NCBI RefSeq assembly: GCF_014904755.1
Contig: NZ_JACZFQ010000075.1
Span: forward strand, 1-62,859
Direction: 5' to 3'
Source: Neoluteolibacter marinus
Lineage (GTDB): Bacteria; Verrucomicrobiota; Verrucomicrobiia; Verrucomicrobiales; Akkermansiaceae
DNA length: 62,859 bases
Both the position numbers and the translations under genes were made by a program. Shown here piece by piece: positions 9,474 through 18,754 of this stretch (positions are counted from its first letter, which is position 1; every line of letters starts with the position of its first letter). Under the pieces are notes generated by a model that saw only the letters and a list, made by a program, of their open reading frames with translations, made no database searches and had not been told where the DNA came from.

Positions 9474-10189
9474 CCGGTCAGGGTGCGGGCTTCGACGCCA
9501 TCGTCGGAATGCCAGCTGACTTCCTGCCGTTCGAGGTCGAACAGCAACACCGACGGGCAGCCGCCGATTTGCCGGCCGGGATTGAAGGCCCAGGTTTGTC
9601 CGAGGCGGTCGATCCAGGAGCCCTGGGCGTAGAAAGGGGCGTTGTGGATGTGGCCCGACAGGACGATGTGGGGTGAGAAGCGTTCGATCCAGCCGGACAA
9701 CGTCGAGTCGCCGGCGAACTCGCGGCCGGTCCAGCTCAGCGGGCCCTCCGGCGCCGCGTGGTAAACCCAGATCCACGGGACGCCGGGAGGTGGTTGGGCG
9801 GCGATGAGTTGCTGTTCGACCTCGGCGCGGGAGACGGGACCATCCCACCACGGGCACACCGTGATGCGCATGCCCTCGACGTCGAGCGACTCGCCGTCGA
9901 CGTGGAGTCGCTCGCCCTTCATCTCGCGGAGCCAGCGGGCGCGGGATTCGCCCGTCGCGTCGCGATGGTCGCCGTCGTGATTGCCGGAGCTGACGATCAC
10001 CCGCGTCTGCTTGCTGAGGCGATGCAGGTATTTCTCCACCACCACGGCCTGGACGTCGATCTCCAGCCGGCCGGCGAGATCCAGCAGGTCACCGCCGATG
10101 ACCAGCGCGTCGCACTCGCCGGCCCGGGCGGCGAGCCAGTCGAATTGCTTGAGCGCGTAGTGCAAGTCGGCGGCGAACAGCAGCTTCAT
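9470..10189 (-). CDS. Calcineurin-like metallophosphoesterase
   Basis: This 239-aa protein has all the metal-binding blocks of the superfamily in order: A-D-L-H near the N-terminus, G-G-D-L-L-D, G-N-H-D-G-D, and S-G-H-I-H near the C-terminus. It probably hydrolyses a phosphomono- or diester in the cytoplasm; the substrate cannot be read from the sequence. The start is taken at the second Met (10189) because the fold begins immediately after it; the frame also has a Met at 10228. It is probably downstream of the antiporter on the same strand. Confidence 0.85.
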   Translation of the reverse strand: MKLLFAADLHYALKQFDWLAARAGECDALVIGGDLLDLAGRLEIDVQAVVVEKYLHRLSKQTRVIVSSGNHDGDHRDATGESRARWLREMKGERLHVDGESLDVEGMRITVCPWWDGPVSRAEVEQQLIAAQPPPGVPWIWVYHAAPEGPLSWTGREFAGDSTLSGWIERFSPHIVLSGHIHNAPFYAQGSWIDRLGQTWAFNPGRQIGGCPSVLLFDLERQEVSWHSDDGVEARTLTG

Positions 10190-10269
10190 GGGAAGAACAT
10201 CCAACGGCAGATCGCGCTGCAGGTCCATCTCTCTTCATGTCCCCGCGATGGGTCGTCGCGGCGTGGCGG

Positions 10270-12000
10270 TCATGGAACGATTTCGTCCCGGCCCGCCAGT
10301 CGCGCCTGCTGTTTGCTGCGGAACTCCGCGACCAGCTGGTTCTCCACCGCGTCGAGCAATCCCATCAGGTCGCCGGACTCGAGCAAACGCGGGATCACCA
10401 CGAAGCTCGCCCCGGCGGCGTAGAGCTCGTGAACGTCGGTGATCCGTTCAGCATGCACGATGATTTCCGCGTCCTGGTTGAGGGCGCGCAGTTGCCGCAG
10501 CATCCGCTGGTTGCTGGCGCCGCGCAGGATGCTGTCCGGCAACGAACAAATGATCACCTCGGCGTCGCCGATCCCCGCGTGTTCGAGGACGTCGCGCTGG
10601 CTGATGTCGCCGTAGACGACCGGCACGCCGCGCTCGCGGAGCTTGTGGTGGGTCTCGGGGTTGAAGTCGATGACCTTGAGGCGAGGCAGCAGCGCGGGCT
10701 TGCGGCGGGAGAGCTCTTCCAGCAGCGAGCTCGCGGTCCAGGAAAAGCCCAGCAGGAACACCGTCGGGGACTTTTCACCCATTCCCGCGTCCTGGTCTCC
10801 CCGGGGTTGGTCGGGGAAGCCGAGCTTCCGCAACCAGGGCGAGAAGCGGCGGACCAGCGTGTCGTTTCTTAGGATCGCATAGGTGGAGCCCACCGCGAGG
10901 AAGGCGAAGGCGAAGGCGGTGATGCTGATGGTCTCGTCGGAAACATCGCCGGCGGCCTTGCCGATCGCGAGCAGCACCAGCGACAGTTCGCTCAGCTGGC
11001 TCAGGTTGATCGCCGGCACCAAGCTCATCCGGTGGCCCATTCCCATCCGGAAAAGCGTCGGAAACACGGTGGCGAAGCGGGTGACCACCAGCACCGCACT
11101 GAAGGCCAGCGACCAGATCAGGTAGTCCCAGGTCGGCGCCGGGATGATCATGCCGAGCGAGACGAAGAACAGCGTGACGAAAAAGTCGCGGATGTTGGTA
11201 ACCTTCGCCACCACGTCGAGGGTGTAGGGGAAGGTCGAGAGCAGGACCCCGGCGATCAGGGCGCCCATTTCCCGCGAGAGTCCCAGGGATCCGGCGAAGC
11301 CTGCCATGGCGAAGCACCACGACAGCGCGCCGACCAGCACCAGTTCCGGTTGGCTGGCCACCAGCTTGAAAACCGGAGGCAGGACGAAGCGGCTGACAAC
11401 ATACGCCGCCCCGACCAGCAGCAGCACCTTGCCGAGGGCGATGGCAAGCGGGGCCAGCGCCGGGTCGCGCAAGCTGGGCTGGATGGCGAGGAAGAGGATG
11501 ACGAAGATGTCCTGCATCACCAGGATCCCGACCGTGATGCGGCCGGCGAGGGTCTCCAGCTCGCGCTTGTCGTGGAGCAGCTTGATGATGATCACCGTGC
11601 TGCTCATCGCGGCCGCCACCGCCAGGTAGAAGGCCTCCAGCCGGTCCATCACCGGGGCGAAGGCGGCGGAGAGCAGCCAGCACAGCGCGATGCCCCCGGA
11701 AATCTGGACCGCGGCGGTGATCGTGATCGCCCGGCCCGAGCCGAGCATTCTCTTCAGGTCCATCTCCAGCCCGATCATGAACAGCAGCAGGGCCAGGCCG
11801 ATTTCCGACATCGTGCGGATCGACTCCGGATTGGTGATGAACTTCAGGCCGTGCGGCCCGATCGCGAATCCGGCCACCAGGTAGGCGATCAGCAGGGGCT
11901 GCCGGACCACGCGGCAGAACACCCCGGCGATCCAAGCCGCGATGATGCACCAGGCGATGTCCTGGACGATTCCGTGGTCCACAGTCGAGCACGCTAGCAC
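10270..12000 (-). CDS. CPA2-family cation/proton antiporter with RCK (TrkA-N) domain, KefB type
   Basis: This 576-aa protein has an N-terminal Na+/H+ exchanger-type membrane domain of 10-12 helices (residues 1-385), including the LLLFMIGLEMDL motif typical of KefB/KefC relatives. A cytoplasmic Rossmann-like RCK_N domain follows (residues about 410-540). Such proteins export K+ or Na+ in exchange for protons and are gated by nucleotide or glutathione binding. Both candidate starts are GTG, at 12000 and 11982; the first helix begins just after the second. Confidence 0.88.
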   Translation of the reverse strand: MLACSTVDHGIVQDIAWCIIAAWIAGVFCRVVRQPLLIAYLVAGFAIGPHGLKFITNPESIRTMSEIGLALLLFMIGLEMDLKRMLGSGRAITITAAVQISGGIALCWLLSAAFAPVMDRLEAFYLAVAAAMSSTVIIIKLLHDKRELETLAGRITVGILVMQDIFVILFLAIQPSLRDPALAPLAIALGKVLLLVGAAYVVSRFVLPPVFKLVASQPELVLVGALSWCFAMAGFAGSLGLSREMGALIAGVLLSTFPYTLDVVAKVTNIRDFFVTLFFVSLGMIIPAPTWDYLIWSLAFSAVLVVTRFATVFPTLFRMGMGHRMSLVPAINLSQLSELSLVLLAIGKAAGDVSDETISITAFAFAFLAVGSTYAILRNDTLVRRFSPWLRKLGFPDQPRGDQDAGMGEKSPTVFLLGFSWTASSLLEELSRRKPALLPRLKVIDFNPETHHKLRERGVPVVYGDISQRDVLEHAGIGDAEVIICSLPDSILRGASNQRMLRQLRALNQDAEIIVHAERITDVHELYAAGASFVVIPRLLESGDLMGLLDAVENQLVAEFRSKQQARLAGRDEIVP

Positions 12001-12312
12001 CTCGGATGCCGGCGTCGATGCGGCAAAACATCGAGCTCGCGTCCGTCGGTCCCGTCATGGCGGCGATGGTGTATGCGGGAGAAGGAGAATGGCGCGCTCT
12101 AACAACGCCGCGATGCCACTTCTGCTCCCAGCTTTGTCCCGCACGCAAAGCCTCCATTCCGGATATGCCTGAGACAGTAGGAAGGGAATCGTGCCTCGAT
12201 TCTGAGTGCCAATCCAGATTCGGGTTGTGCGCCGTTCCCGACCGGAGCGGCTTGCAGGCGGCAGCATCGGAAGTCTCCCTCTCGCTTGCGTCGGAGTGTG
12301 CCGGTTGGACGT
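12001..12312. other. Intergenic stretch without a convincing gene
   Basis: These 312 bp lie between the antiporter start and the GH16 stop, both on the minus strand. The short open frames here have no recognisable domain and no codon-usage support. The region presumably holds the antiporter promoter, but I could not place a clear -10/-35 pair. Confidence 0.5.
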
Positions 12313-15300
12313 TCAATCCTCGGTCAATTTCAAGCGCATGAATCCGGTATCCAAGTCCTCCATGGGCAGCTTGTAGATCCACTCGCGCTCTTCGAAATCG
12401 CCCAGGTTGTTGAGCTGTCTCGTGTAGATGCTGTCGGACGATCCGGGCGCATCGAGCAGGTCGGGCGAGCTGGCGGCTTGGGCGGCGAGCGTCCAACCGG
12501 TGATATTCTTCCGTACGGTGGCGGTCAGGCTGAGGTACTGTTTCGCCGGGTTCGCGCCCAACCACTCGGTGCCAGTGACCGTCTGGCGCTGGCCTTGGGG
12601 TAGCTTTCCGGGATCCGCGGCAGTCGGGTTGCCATTCAGCAGCCATTCAAGTGCGTTGCTCACTCCGTCCGGTTCAATGTCGAAGTCCGGACCGTTCTCG
12701 CCGGGTTCAAACCCTTGGTCGAGGGCCCACCCGGCGTACTGGGTGTGATCGGTCACCACGCTGAGAACGCCGGTGGAAATCGCGCTGGTGTCCCACTTCA
12801 GCCCCGGGGCAAGTGCCGGCAGGTTGTAGCTGGCGAAAGCGATCGTGCCGCCCGCGGAATCGAAGAGATCGAAGCTGTCACCCAAGACGGGAGCGGGTTG
12901 CGCGGGATCGAGCGTGACCTTGAGCGTTCCACTGGCGTTGAATGCGCCCCCAACCACGAGCTTGTCGTGGAATGCGCCGGTGGACACGTCGAGTTCGAGG
13001 GTGGACCCGGAGGCAAGGGTGAAGCTGCCTCCGACATTCAAGGTTTTCGCCAGCGGCACCGGCGGCGCGCTCGGCGAGTTCAAGGGATTGTGAGTGGCCG
13101 ATCCGGCGGCGATGTAGATGTCGTCGACCTGGAGCGAAGTGGAGGAATCACCGGCGGCCATGAAGGCGAGCGCGTCGAGGGCGGTATGGGTGAAGCCATT
13201 GCGGTAGATCGTGGCCGTGCCTCCGAAGGTCCCGTGGTTGGTGCCGGTCGACCAATACACGCTGTAGGTTTCGGCGTCGTTGTTCACCACCAGCCAGACG
13301 TTGTACCAAACGTTCGTGCTCATGTTGAAGATGACGTCGCCGGGGAGCCCGGCATCGCCCATTTTGTAGGCGAGGCTGCTGCCGGCGGCGCCATTGACAA
13401 AGGGCATCACCGCGAAATCCTGCCATGCGTTGACCGTGTCGATGTTGCTCACGTCCGGGCTGAGGCCCGTCATGATGTCGTAAAACCCGGTGCCGACGGC
13501 TTTCATCCGGAAGAAGACGGTCGCGGTCTTGTCCACGTCGATTCCCGCATTCCACCGGGTGAGATCCGCTTCACCCCCGCGCCAGGCGGCCCCGCCCTTG
13601 GTTTCGAGCGCCAGACCCGAGTCGCTGGCCACGATGTTCGAGTTGCCGGTGCCGACGAACTCGCCGTTCCACACGCCACCGGTGGCCGCGGTCGTGGAGC
13701 CGGCCGGGTAGTTGTTGAAATCATCGATCGGGAAAAACGTCGTGGCCGAGACGAGCGGGAAGCCGCTGTCGCCGACACGGACCGTGGAGTTGGACGGCGC
13801 GGTCAGGTTGCCATTGATGGTTCCGCCGCCGCCAAGGGTGGTGTTGCTCGACAGGGTCATGGCCCCGCTGCCGGTGGTCCCATCCACCACCAGCGTGCCG
13901 GCGGAGAGGGTGGTCGTGCCGGAGTAGGTGTTCGGGGCTCCCAGTGTCCACGTTCCATTGCCGGCCTTCACGAGGTTCACGGTGGCGGCGCTGCCGTTTT
14001 CAATAGTGCCGTTCACCTTGCCATCGCCGTTGCCCCTGAGGGTGAAGGTGCGTGTCCCCCCTGCGTTGCTACGAATGGCGGGCCCGCCGCTGCCGAAGCC
14101 CGTTCCGCCGGTCAGCGTGAGCATGCCGGCGTCGGATTGGAGCCAATAGCGGTCACCGCCGACCTGGGAACTGACAATGCCCGTGAGCGTGTTGGTGCCG
14201 CTGTTGTTGACGATGCCGGCGGAGTCGTTGTTGCGGCCGTTCAGGAAGATCGCGTTGGGGAGAGTGGCTCCGTTTTCGAGTTCAAGCCGTGCGGTGGTGG
14301 CGTTGCCCTGCTCGCCAATCACGACCGGCCCGAACCCGAGCGCGTTCTGACTGCGGGCGCGCGCGATGCCGGGGCCCGCCGCTCCGGAGTCGATGATCGT
14401 GCCGTTGTAGGAATTGCCGTTGTTCTCGAAAACAACGGCACCGGGACCGTCAATGGTGATGCTGTCGCCACCCGCGACCGGGCCGGTCAGGAGCAGGGGA
14501 TGGGCGGAGCTATTGTTGATGTTGAGCGTTCCCGCCCACTCGAGCCCGGTCCAGAATTCGTGATCGGTGGTCGTGGTGGCGGCCACGTTGATGGCGGGCT
14601 GGATGGCGCCGCCGTTGCCGCAGCCCAGCACCAGCCGGTCGGTCGGCCAACCGATCTTGTAGCGGGTGCTGCCGTCGAGATGGATGATGCTCGCGGTGCG
14701 CGGGCCATTGCCGCCTGCAATGATGTCGATCAACCGCTCCGAAATGCCGCTGAGGGTGCCGAAGTTGGCGGTCACACCGCCGAGGTTGGGCGCTCCGTTG
14801 TTCCATGAACCGCCGTTTTCCCAAGCCTTCCAGTCGGTGCTGACGCCGCTGGCATCGGTCCAGGTGGTGGAGCTGGCGGTCGCGGATTTCCACACGCGGA
14901 CCCAGTCGACCTTGGTCTGGGCGGTGAAGCCGAGCGGCCATTCGGTCGTATTGGGAGTGCCCGGCCAACCGCCGACCGCGTAGTCGAGGATCAGGTACAT
15001 GTTCGCCATTTCCGCGACTTCGGTCGGGTTGTTGAACGAGCTGACCTGCTGGCCGTCGAAGTAGAAGGTCACCGAGTTGTTCTGGACCCAGTTGGCACCG
15101 AACGTGTGCCACGCGCCGCTGAGGTCACCGATGCCGCCGGGATTCACCTGGCCGGCGCCGGCGGCGGCGCTGCCGCTGGGGTTCGTGTAGTGGAAGGCGG
15201 TGTGGTACTGGTCCAGCGCGTAGCCGCTGCCCGCCGCGGTATCGACGGGATACTCCATGATATCCATTTCCGGCGGCCAACCGTCGTAAAGGCCCCAGAA

Positions 15301-15705
15301 GGCCGGCCAGGAGCCGGGCGTGTTGGGGAGCCAGATGCGGGCTTCGATGTAGGATCCGGTGAATTTCGGTTTGGAGTAGGTGGAAACCGAACCCGACGAG
15401 AATTGAGGGTTTCCGCTCGTGGCGGTGCGCGTGGCATCGAGGACCAGGGCACCGTTCTCCAGCCGCACCTTGCTTGCCGAAGCGGTCGAAAGGCTGTTGG
15501 GCATGGTCCAGGCGGGTGAAGCAATGTCCCACTTGCTGGTGTTGACCGTGGTGCCCGAGAAGTCGTCTCCCCAGGAATACTGCCAGTTTCCCGCGGGGAG
15601 CTGGGCGTGGCAAAGAGGAGGAGCCGTCAGGCAAGCAAGGATGCCTGCCAGAACCGCGGGCCGGGAAATGGGCTCTGGTCGATTCAGGGTGGGAATGCGG
15701 CTCAT
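12313..15705 (-). CDS. Secreted GH16 beta-glucanase with autotransporter-type beta-strand repeats
   Basis: This roughly 1130-aa protein begins with a signal peptide ending near C-H-A-Q. Residues 40-240 are a GH16 domain with the catalytic E-M-D-I-M-E motif (Glu146, Asp148, Glu151), typical of laminarinases and related endo-beta-glucanases. The middle (about 250-650) is rich in Gly, Asn and Thr and contains an autotransporter-associated beta-strand repeat (YSGTTTLSAGTLVVDG). A jelly-roll-like region and a C-terminal QYAGWALDQGF tail follow; the tail type is common at the end of verrucomicrobial exported proteins. Alternative Mets at 15726 and 15735 are possible starts. It probably degrades external beta-glucan such as laminarin. 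Confidence 0.85.
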   Translation of the reverse strand: MSRIPTLNRPEPISRPAVLAGILACLTAPPLCHAQLPAGNWQYSWGDDFSGTTVNTSKWDIASPAWTMPNSLSTASASKVRLENGALVLDATRTATSGNPQFSSGSVSTYSKPKFTGSYIEARIWLPNTPGSWPAFWGLYDGWPPEMDIMEYPVDTAAGSGYALDQYHTAFHYTNPSGSAAAGAGQVNPGGIGDLSGAWHTFGANWVQNNSVTFYFDGQQVSSFNNPTEVAEMANMYLILDYAVGGWPGTPNTTEWPLGFTAQTKVDWVRVWKSATASSTTWTDASGVSTDWKAWENGGSWNNGAPNLGGVTANFGTLSGISERLIDIIAGGNGPRTASIIHLDGSTRYKIGWPTDRLVLGCGNGGAIQPAINVAATTTTDHEFWTGLEWAGTLNINNSSAHPLLLTGPVAGGDSITIDGPGAVVFENNGNSYNGTIIDSGAAGPGIARARSQNALGFGPVVIGEQGNATTARLELENGATLPNAIFLNGRNNDSAGIVNNSGTNTLTGIVSSQVGGDRYWLQSDAGMLTLTGGTGFGSGGPAIRSNAGGTRTFTLRGNGDGKVNGTIENGSAATVNLVKAGNGTWTLGAPNTYSGTTTLSAGTLVVDGTTGSGAMTLSSNTTLGGGGTINGNLTAPSNSTVRVGDSGFPLVSATTFFPIDDFNNYPAGSTTAATGGVWNGEFVGTGNSNIVASDSGLALETKGGAAWRGGEADLTRWNAGIDVDKTATVFFRMKAVGTGFYDIMTGLSPDVSNIDTVNAWQDFAVMPFVNGAAGSSLAYKMGDAGLPGDVIFNMSTNVWYNVWLVVNNDAETYSVYWSTGTNHGTFGGTATIYRNGFTHTALDALAFMAAGDSSTSLQVDDIYIAAGSATHNPLNSPSAPPVPLAKTLNVGGSFTLASGSTLELDVSTGAFHDKLVVGGAFNASGTLKVTLDPAQPAPVLGDSFDLFDSAGGTIAFASYNLPALAPGLKWDTSAISTGVLSVVTDHTQYAGWALDQGFEPGENGPDFDIEPDGVSNALEWLLNGNPTAADPGKLPQGQRQTVTGTEWLGANPAKQYLSLTATVRKNITGWTLAAQAASSPDLLDAPGSSDSIYTRQLNNLGDFEEREWIYKLPMEDLDTGFMRLKLTED

Positions 15706-15860
15706 GAAGCTGAACGAATCCCGCATGCGGGGCATGCCCGTGTCGCAGGCTTCGTGGGTTGGGTTTCGGGACTGCGGTCCGCGACTATAGCCCACTAGAC
15801 GGGATTTCCCCGGGAAAACGGACGATCTAGCACATTTGGGGGAGTGCGAATCCCTTCCGG

Positions 15861-16220
15861 GTGGCGTCTCCCGGACGCCGCCGGGAGTGGCGCGCGGGGC
15901 CTTCGCCGTGCTCTCACCGGCCACCGAAAACGGTGGAGAACTGGCTGCGTGGTGTGCGCGTTCCGGATCATGAAACGCCGTCGGTGGCGCTTGGTGCTCT
16001 GGCAACCGCCGGGCACTCCGAGCGCAGTTGCCGTGAGATGGAGCGACTTTCACCACCTGGGCCGGGACAAGAGCGAGCGGTACTGGAGGCTTCGCGTGAC
16101 TCTCGACAAGTGGAGGAAGCTGGTGCGCAATCAGACCACCGTGGCCCTGAAGACGGCCGATGGAGCGGTGGCGACCCGGAAGCGACGGGATCCTCAAGGG
16201 CTACCGGAAGGTCGGTCTGA
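15861..16220 (+). pseudogene. Decayed helix-turn-helix regulator fragment (frameshifted)
   Basis: One frame encodes GLRRALTGHRK (around 15900-15935), and a neighbouring frame continues with KTVENWLRGVRVPDHE (around 15930-15980) and then HSERSCREMERL. Joined across a single-base shift this reads like the HTH part of a phage- or plasmid-type DNA-binding protein. No frame carries the whole protein, and the following sequence shows no domain. I read it as a remnant. The rest of 15736-16328 shows no gene. Confidence 0.35.
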
Positions 16221-16328
16221 CGGTACGGGGGAAGGTCTAGAAGGAATGATGGGCTGGGGGGCAACCAATCCACGGAAGCCGATTCGGCTTCGATTCAGGA
16301 TTCAAGTGCGCCAGATCTGGTGTTCCGA

Positions 16329-16640
16329 TTAGCCCGGGTTCTTCCGATCCATCTGATCAGCACGCGTTCGCCTGAGGAGGTAATCAGAGCTCACAATCGC
16401 GAAGCCGACCGTCTCGATCATAGCAACTAGGAAGCATCCATTCCTACCAAGCCAGGAAATCCCAGCAGCGGCTACCAAAGCCTGAAGGCCACCTGCTACT
16501 AGTGCGGCATTGATCACTCCAGCGACGCCGTAGAGTGCCGAGAAGAGTGCTGGCTGTAGTTTCGCGATCATTGCAGGTCTGAAGGTACTTCTTGAGCGAG
16601 CGCTAGGGCGCATCCGCGGCGGAAGCGGGCACGAAATCAA
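16329..16640 (-). CDS. Small membrane protein of unknown function
   Basis: This protein has up to 103 aa and two hydrophobic segments, with a basic C-terminus (RRTRADQMDRK). The TTG at 16640 overlaps the TGA stop of the upstream gene, so it may be translated by coupling; ATG codons further in are alternative starts. Base composition is visibly lower in GC than in the flanking core genes. It is not recognised and may be part of an acquired gene pair. Confidence 0.5.
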   Translation of the reverse strand: MISCPLPPRMRPSARSRSTFRPAMIAKLQPALFSALYGVAGVINAALVAGGLQALVAAAGISWLGRNGCFLVAMIETVGFAIVSSDYLLRRTRADQMDRKNPG

Positions 16641-17044
16641 TGGGGTGGCTCGTGACCGTCGCCAGCAGCGCCTTGTGCACTCTTCATTCTACTTCTAATA
16701 GTCGCGACCATAGTGATCAAAGTGCCCAACAGTAAGATCCAGTGAACCGCCCATGCAATTAGCGCGACTTCACTAAAAAAGGCGCGATCAGCTGCTTCTA
16801 ATGATGGGTCCCATGATCCGCTGAAGGCAACCGCAGCCCCACTTGATGCGATTCCAGCCAAATATGCGGCGACTCCCCCAAAGGCGACCTCGAAAGTTCC
16901 AATGCCTTGGATAATCACTGGACTCCATAGTGACTTCCTCTTCGACCACCAGATCGTAGCAGCAATCCATGTGAGAAAGCCTGGAGCCATGAACCACATG
17001 TAGATGCTCTCCCATGGTTCGTAGACGATGGAGGTGACTATCAT
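16637..17044 (-). CDS. Membrane protein of unknown function, lower GC
   Basis: This 135-aa protein has three to four predicted transmembrane segments: about residues 12-28, 40-68 and 95-118. It ends in a hydrophilic tail. It matches no family I know. Together with the overlapping downstream gene it forms a two-gene unit whose GC content and codon use differ from the neighbours, which suggests recent transfer. Confidence 0.6.
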   Translation of the reverse strand: MIVTSIVYEPWESIYMWFMAPGFLTWIAATIWWSKRKSLWSPVIIQGIGTFEVAFGGVAAYLAGIASSGAAVAFSGSWDPSLEAADRAFFSEVALIAWAVHWILLLGTLITMVATIRSRMKSAQGAAGDGHEPPH

Positions 17045-17403
17045 TCTAATCTCTGCATAACGTTTGAGGGCGGGCGGCGCCAGTGACTTGAGGCGGCGCT
17101 ACCGAGTCCTATTGGAGGCAGTGAACCACTTGACAACCCATCAGCCATATCAACGTCTCAGCGATAACGCGCGAACACAAGGCCGCGCGCCGGGGAAATG
17201 GAGGCGGGGCAAACCGCCAGCACGGCGCCCAACGGGGCGGCTGTTAAGCGTCGACAATCCCAACAACTCGCCGCGCTCCGTCCATGCAGATTTGTGGCCC
17301 TCGGCCAAGGGGGGGGCGGTCGCGAACGCTCCCTATGCATTCGCCCCCCCCAGAGGCAGTCTCGCTTCGCTCGACAGGAGTTCTCGTCCGCCAGGTTCTC
17401 CTT
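17045..17403. other. Intergenic region, no gene seen
   Basis: Between the low-GC membrane genes and the tRNA terminator there is no open frame with a recognisable domain. The sequence contains G-runs (about 17310-17318) and C-runs (about 17344-17351). A motif CATAACGTTTGAG near 17056 resembles one side of an integron attC site, but no pairing half was found. Confidence 0.4.
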
Positions 17404-17441
17404 GGAAAAGAAAAACCCCAGCGGGGAGAACCGTTGGGGTT
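17404..17441 (-). terminator. Rho-independent terminator after tRNA-Leu
   Basis: Read on the minus strand, AACCCCA pairs with TGGGGTT (17435-17441 with 17414-17420) around a 14-nt loop and is followed by a T-rich run. It lies 15 bp downstream of the tRNA 3' end. Confidence 0.7.
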
Positions 17442-17455
17442 GATCGTGAAAGGGA

Positions 17456-17540
<85 letters not shown>

Positions 17541-17665
17541 ACGTTGGTCATTGGTGGGCCGCGGATTTATGGGGGAGGGGACGGGTTGGCAAGAGAATCT
17601 TTGCTCAAATCGGGATTTCTTTTCAGGCATGCTTCCCGCTTGCATGCTCCCGCCTCCCGGAAAGC

Positions 17666-18748
17666 ATGGCCGCACGCCTCATGGATTCGATTCAAGCCAC
17701 CTCCATCGTCAAGAAGTTCGGCAGCGTCACGGCGCTGGATGGCGTGTCCGTTGAAGTGGCCGGGGGCGAGCTGTTCTTCCTGCTCGGGGCCTCCGGCTGC
17801 GGCAAGACCACGCTGCTCCGCTGCATCGCGGGTCTCGAGACGCCGACTTCGGGGACGATTTCCTTCGGCGACAAGGACGTGACCAAGTTGCCGCCGCACA
17901 AGCGCGAGGCGGCGATGGTGTTCCAGAGCTACGCCCTGTGGCCGCACCTGAGCGTCGAGCGGAATGTTTCCTTCGGCCTCGAGGAGCGGAAAGTCGACCG
18001 TGCCGAGATCCGCAAGCGGGTGGGCGAGGCGCTGGAACTGGTGCACCTGGCGGGGATGGGCGAGCGCGGGATCGACCAGCTCTCCGGCGGCCAGCAGCAG
18101 CGGGTCGCCCTGGCCCGCGCCCTGGTGGTGCGGCCGAAATGCCTGTTGCTGGACGAGCCGCTGTCGAACCTCGACGCCAAGTTGCGGATCGAGATGCGCC
18201 GGGAAATCCGCCGCATCGTCAAGGAGGGCGGGCTGACCGCGGTTTACGTGACGCACGACCAGGAGGAGGCGCTTTCGATGGCGGACCGGATGGCCGTCCT
18301 CAACCGCGGCCGGATTGAGCAACTCGGCACCGCGGAGGATGTTTACCGGAACCCCGTCACGGCCTTCGTGGCCGGATTCATCGGCGAGACCAACTTGATC
18401 CGGGGGCGCACCCTCGAGGTGCGGGGAGGATTCGTGATGGTCGACACCCCGGGTGGTCCTCTGGTCGGCCGCCTGACCCGCGAGGGCTGGGTGCCGGGCC
18501 CCGGGGAAGAGGTCCGTTTGTCGGTCCGTCCGGAAGCCTGGCGGATCGATCCCGCCACCGGCGAAAATGGAATCACCGGGAAGATCATCGAGCGCAGCTA
18601 CCTCGGGCAGCGCATCCAGTACGTGGTGCAGACCGCGATCGGATCGCAGCAGGTGGTGGAGCTCAATCCGCTGCTGGTCCGCGAACCCGGCGACGAGGTG
18701 GTGAAGATCTCTGCCCGTCATTCGGACGTTGTGGTGCTTGAAGCCTGA
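17666..18748 (+). CDS. ABC transporter ATP-binding protein, ferric-iron/polyamine (FbpC/PotA) type
   Basis: This 360-aa ATPase has a Walker A motif (GASGCGKTT), the signature LSGGQQQR, Walker B (LLLDEPLSNLD) and the H-loop (VTHDQEEA). A C-terminal TOBE-like regulatory domain follows from about residue 255. It energises the importer formed with the next two genes. A Met at 17681 is an alternative start close to the first strand of the domain. It is followed after 6 bp by the binding-protein gene, so the three genes form an operon. Confidence 0.9.
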   Translation: MAARLMDSIQATSIVKKFGSVTALDGVSVEVAGGELFFLLGASGCGKTTLLRCIAGLETPTSGTISFGDKDVTKLPPHKREAAMVFQSYALWPHLSVERNVSFGLEERKVDRAEIRKRVGEALELVHLAGMGERGIDQLSGGQQQRVALARALVVRPKCLLLDEPLSNLDAKLRIEMRREIRRIVKEGGLTAVYVTHDQEEALSMADRMAVLNRGRIEQLGTAEDVYRNPVTAFVAGFIGETNLIRGRTLEVRGGFVMVDTPGGPLVGRLTREGWVPGPGEEVRLSVRPEAWRIDPATGENGITGKIIERSYLGQRIQYVVQTAIGSQQVVELNPLLVREPGDEVVKISARHSDVVVLEA

Positions 18749-18754
18749 CCTGCC

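Noticed and set aside
12006..12341. Short frame between the antiporter and GH16 genes
   Set aside because: No domain, many Cys and Ser without pattern, and overlap with the GH16 end.
12715..14808. Long plus-strand frame opposite the GH16 gene
   Set aside because: It has no recognisable domain and its composition is that of a shadow frame; the GH16 motifs on the minus strand are decisive.
17050..17170. attC-like motif CATAACGTTTGAG, possible integron cassette boundary
   Set aside because: No matching half-site was found at the other end of the low-GC genes and no integrase is present in the window. It remains only a resemblance.
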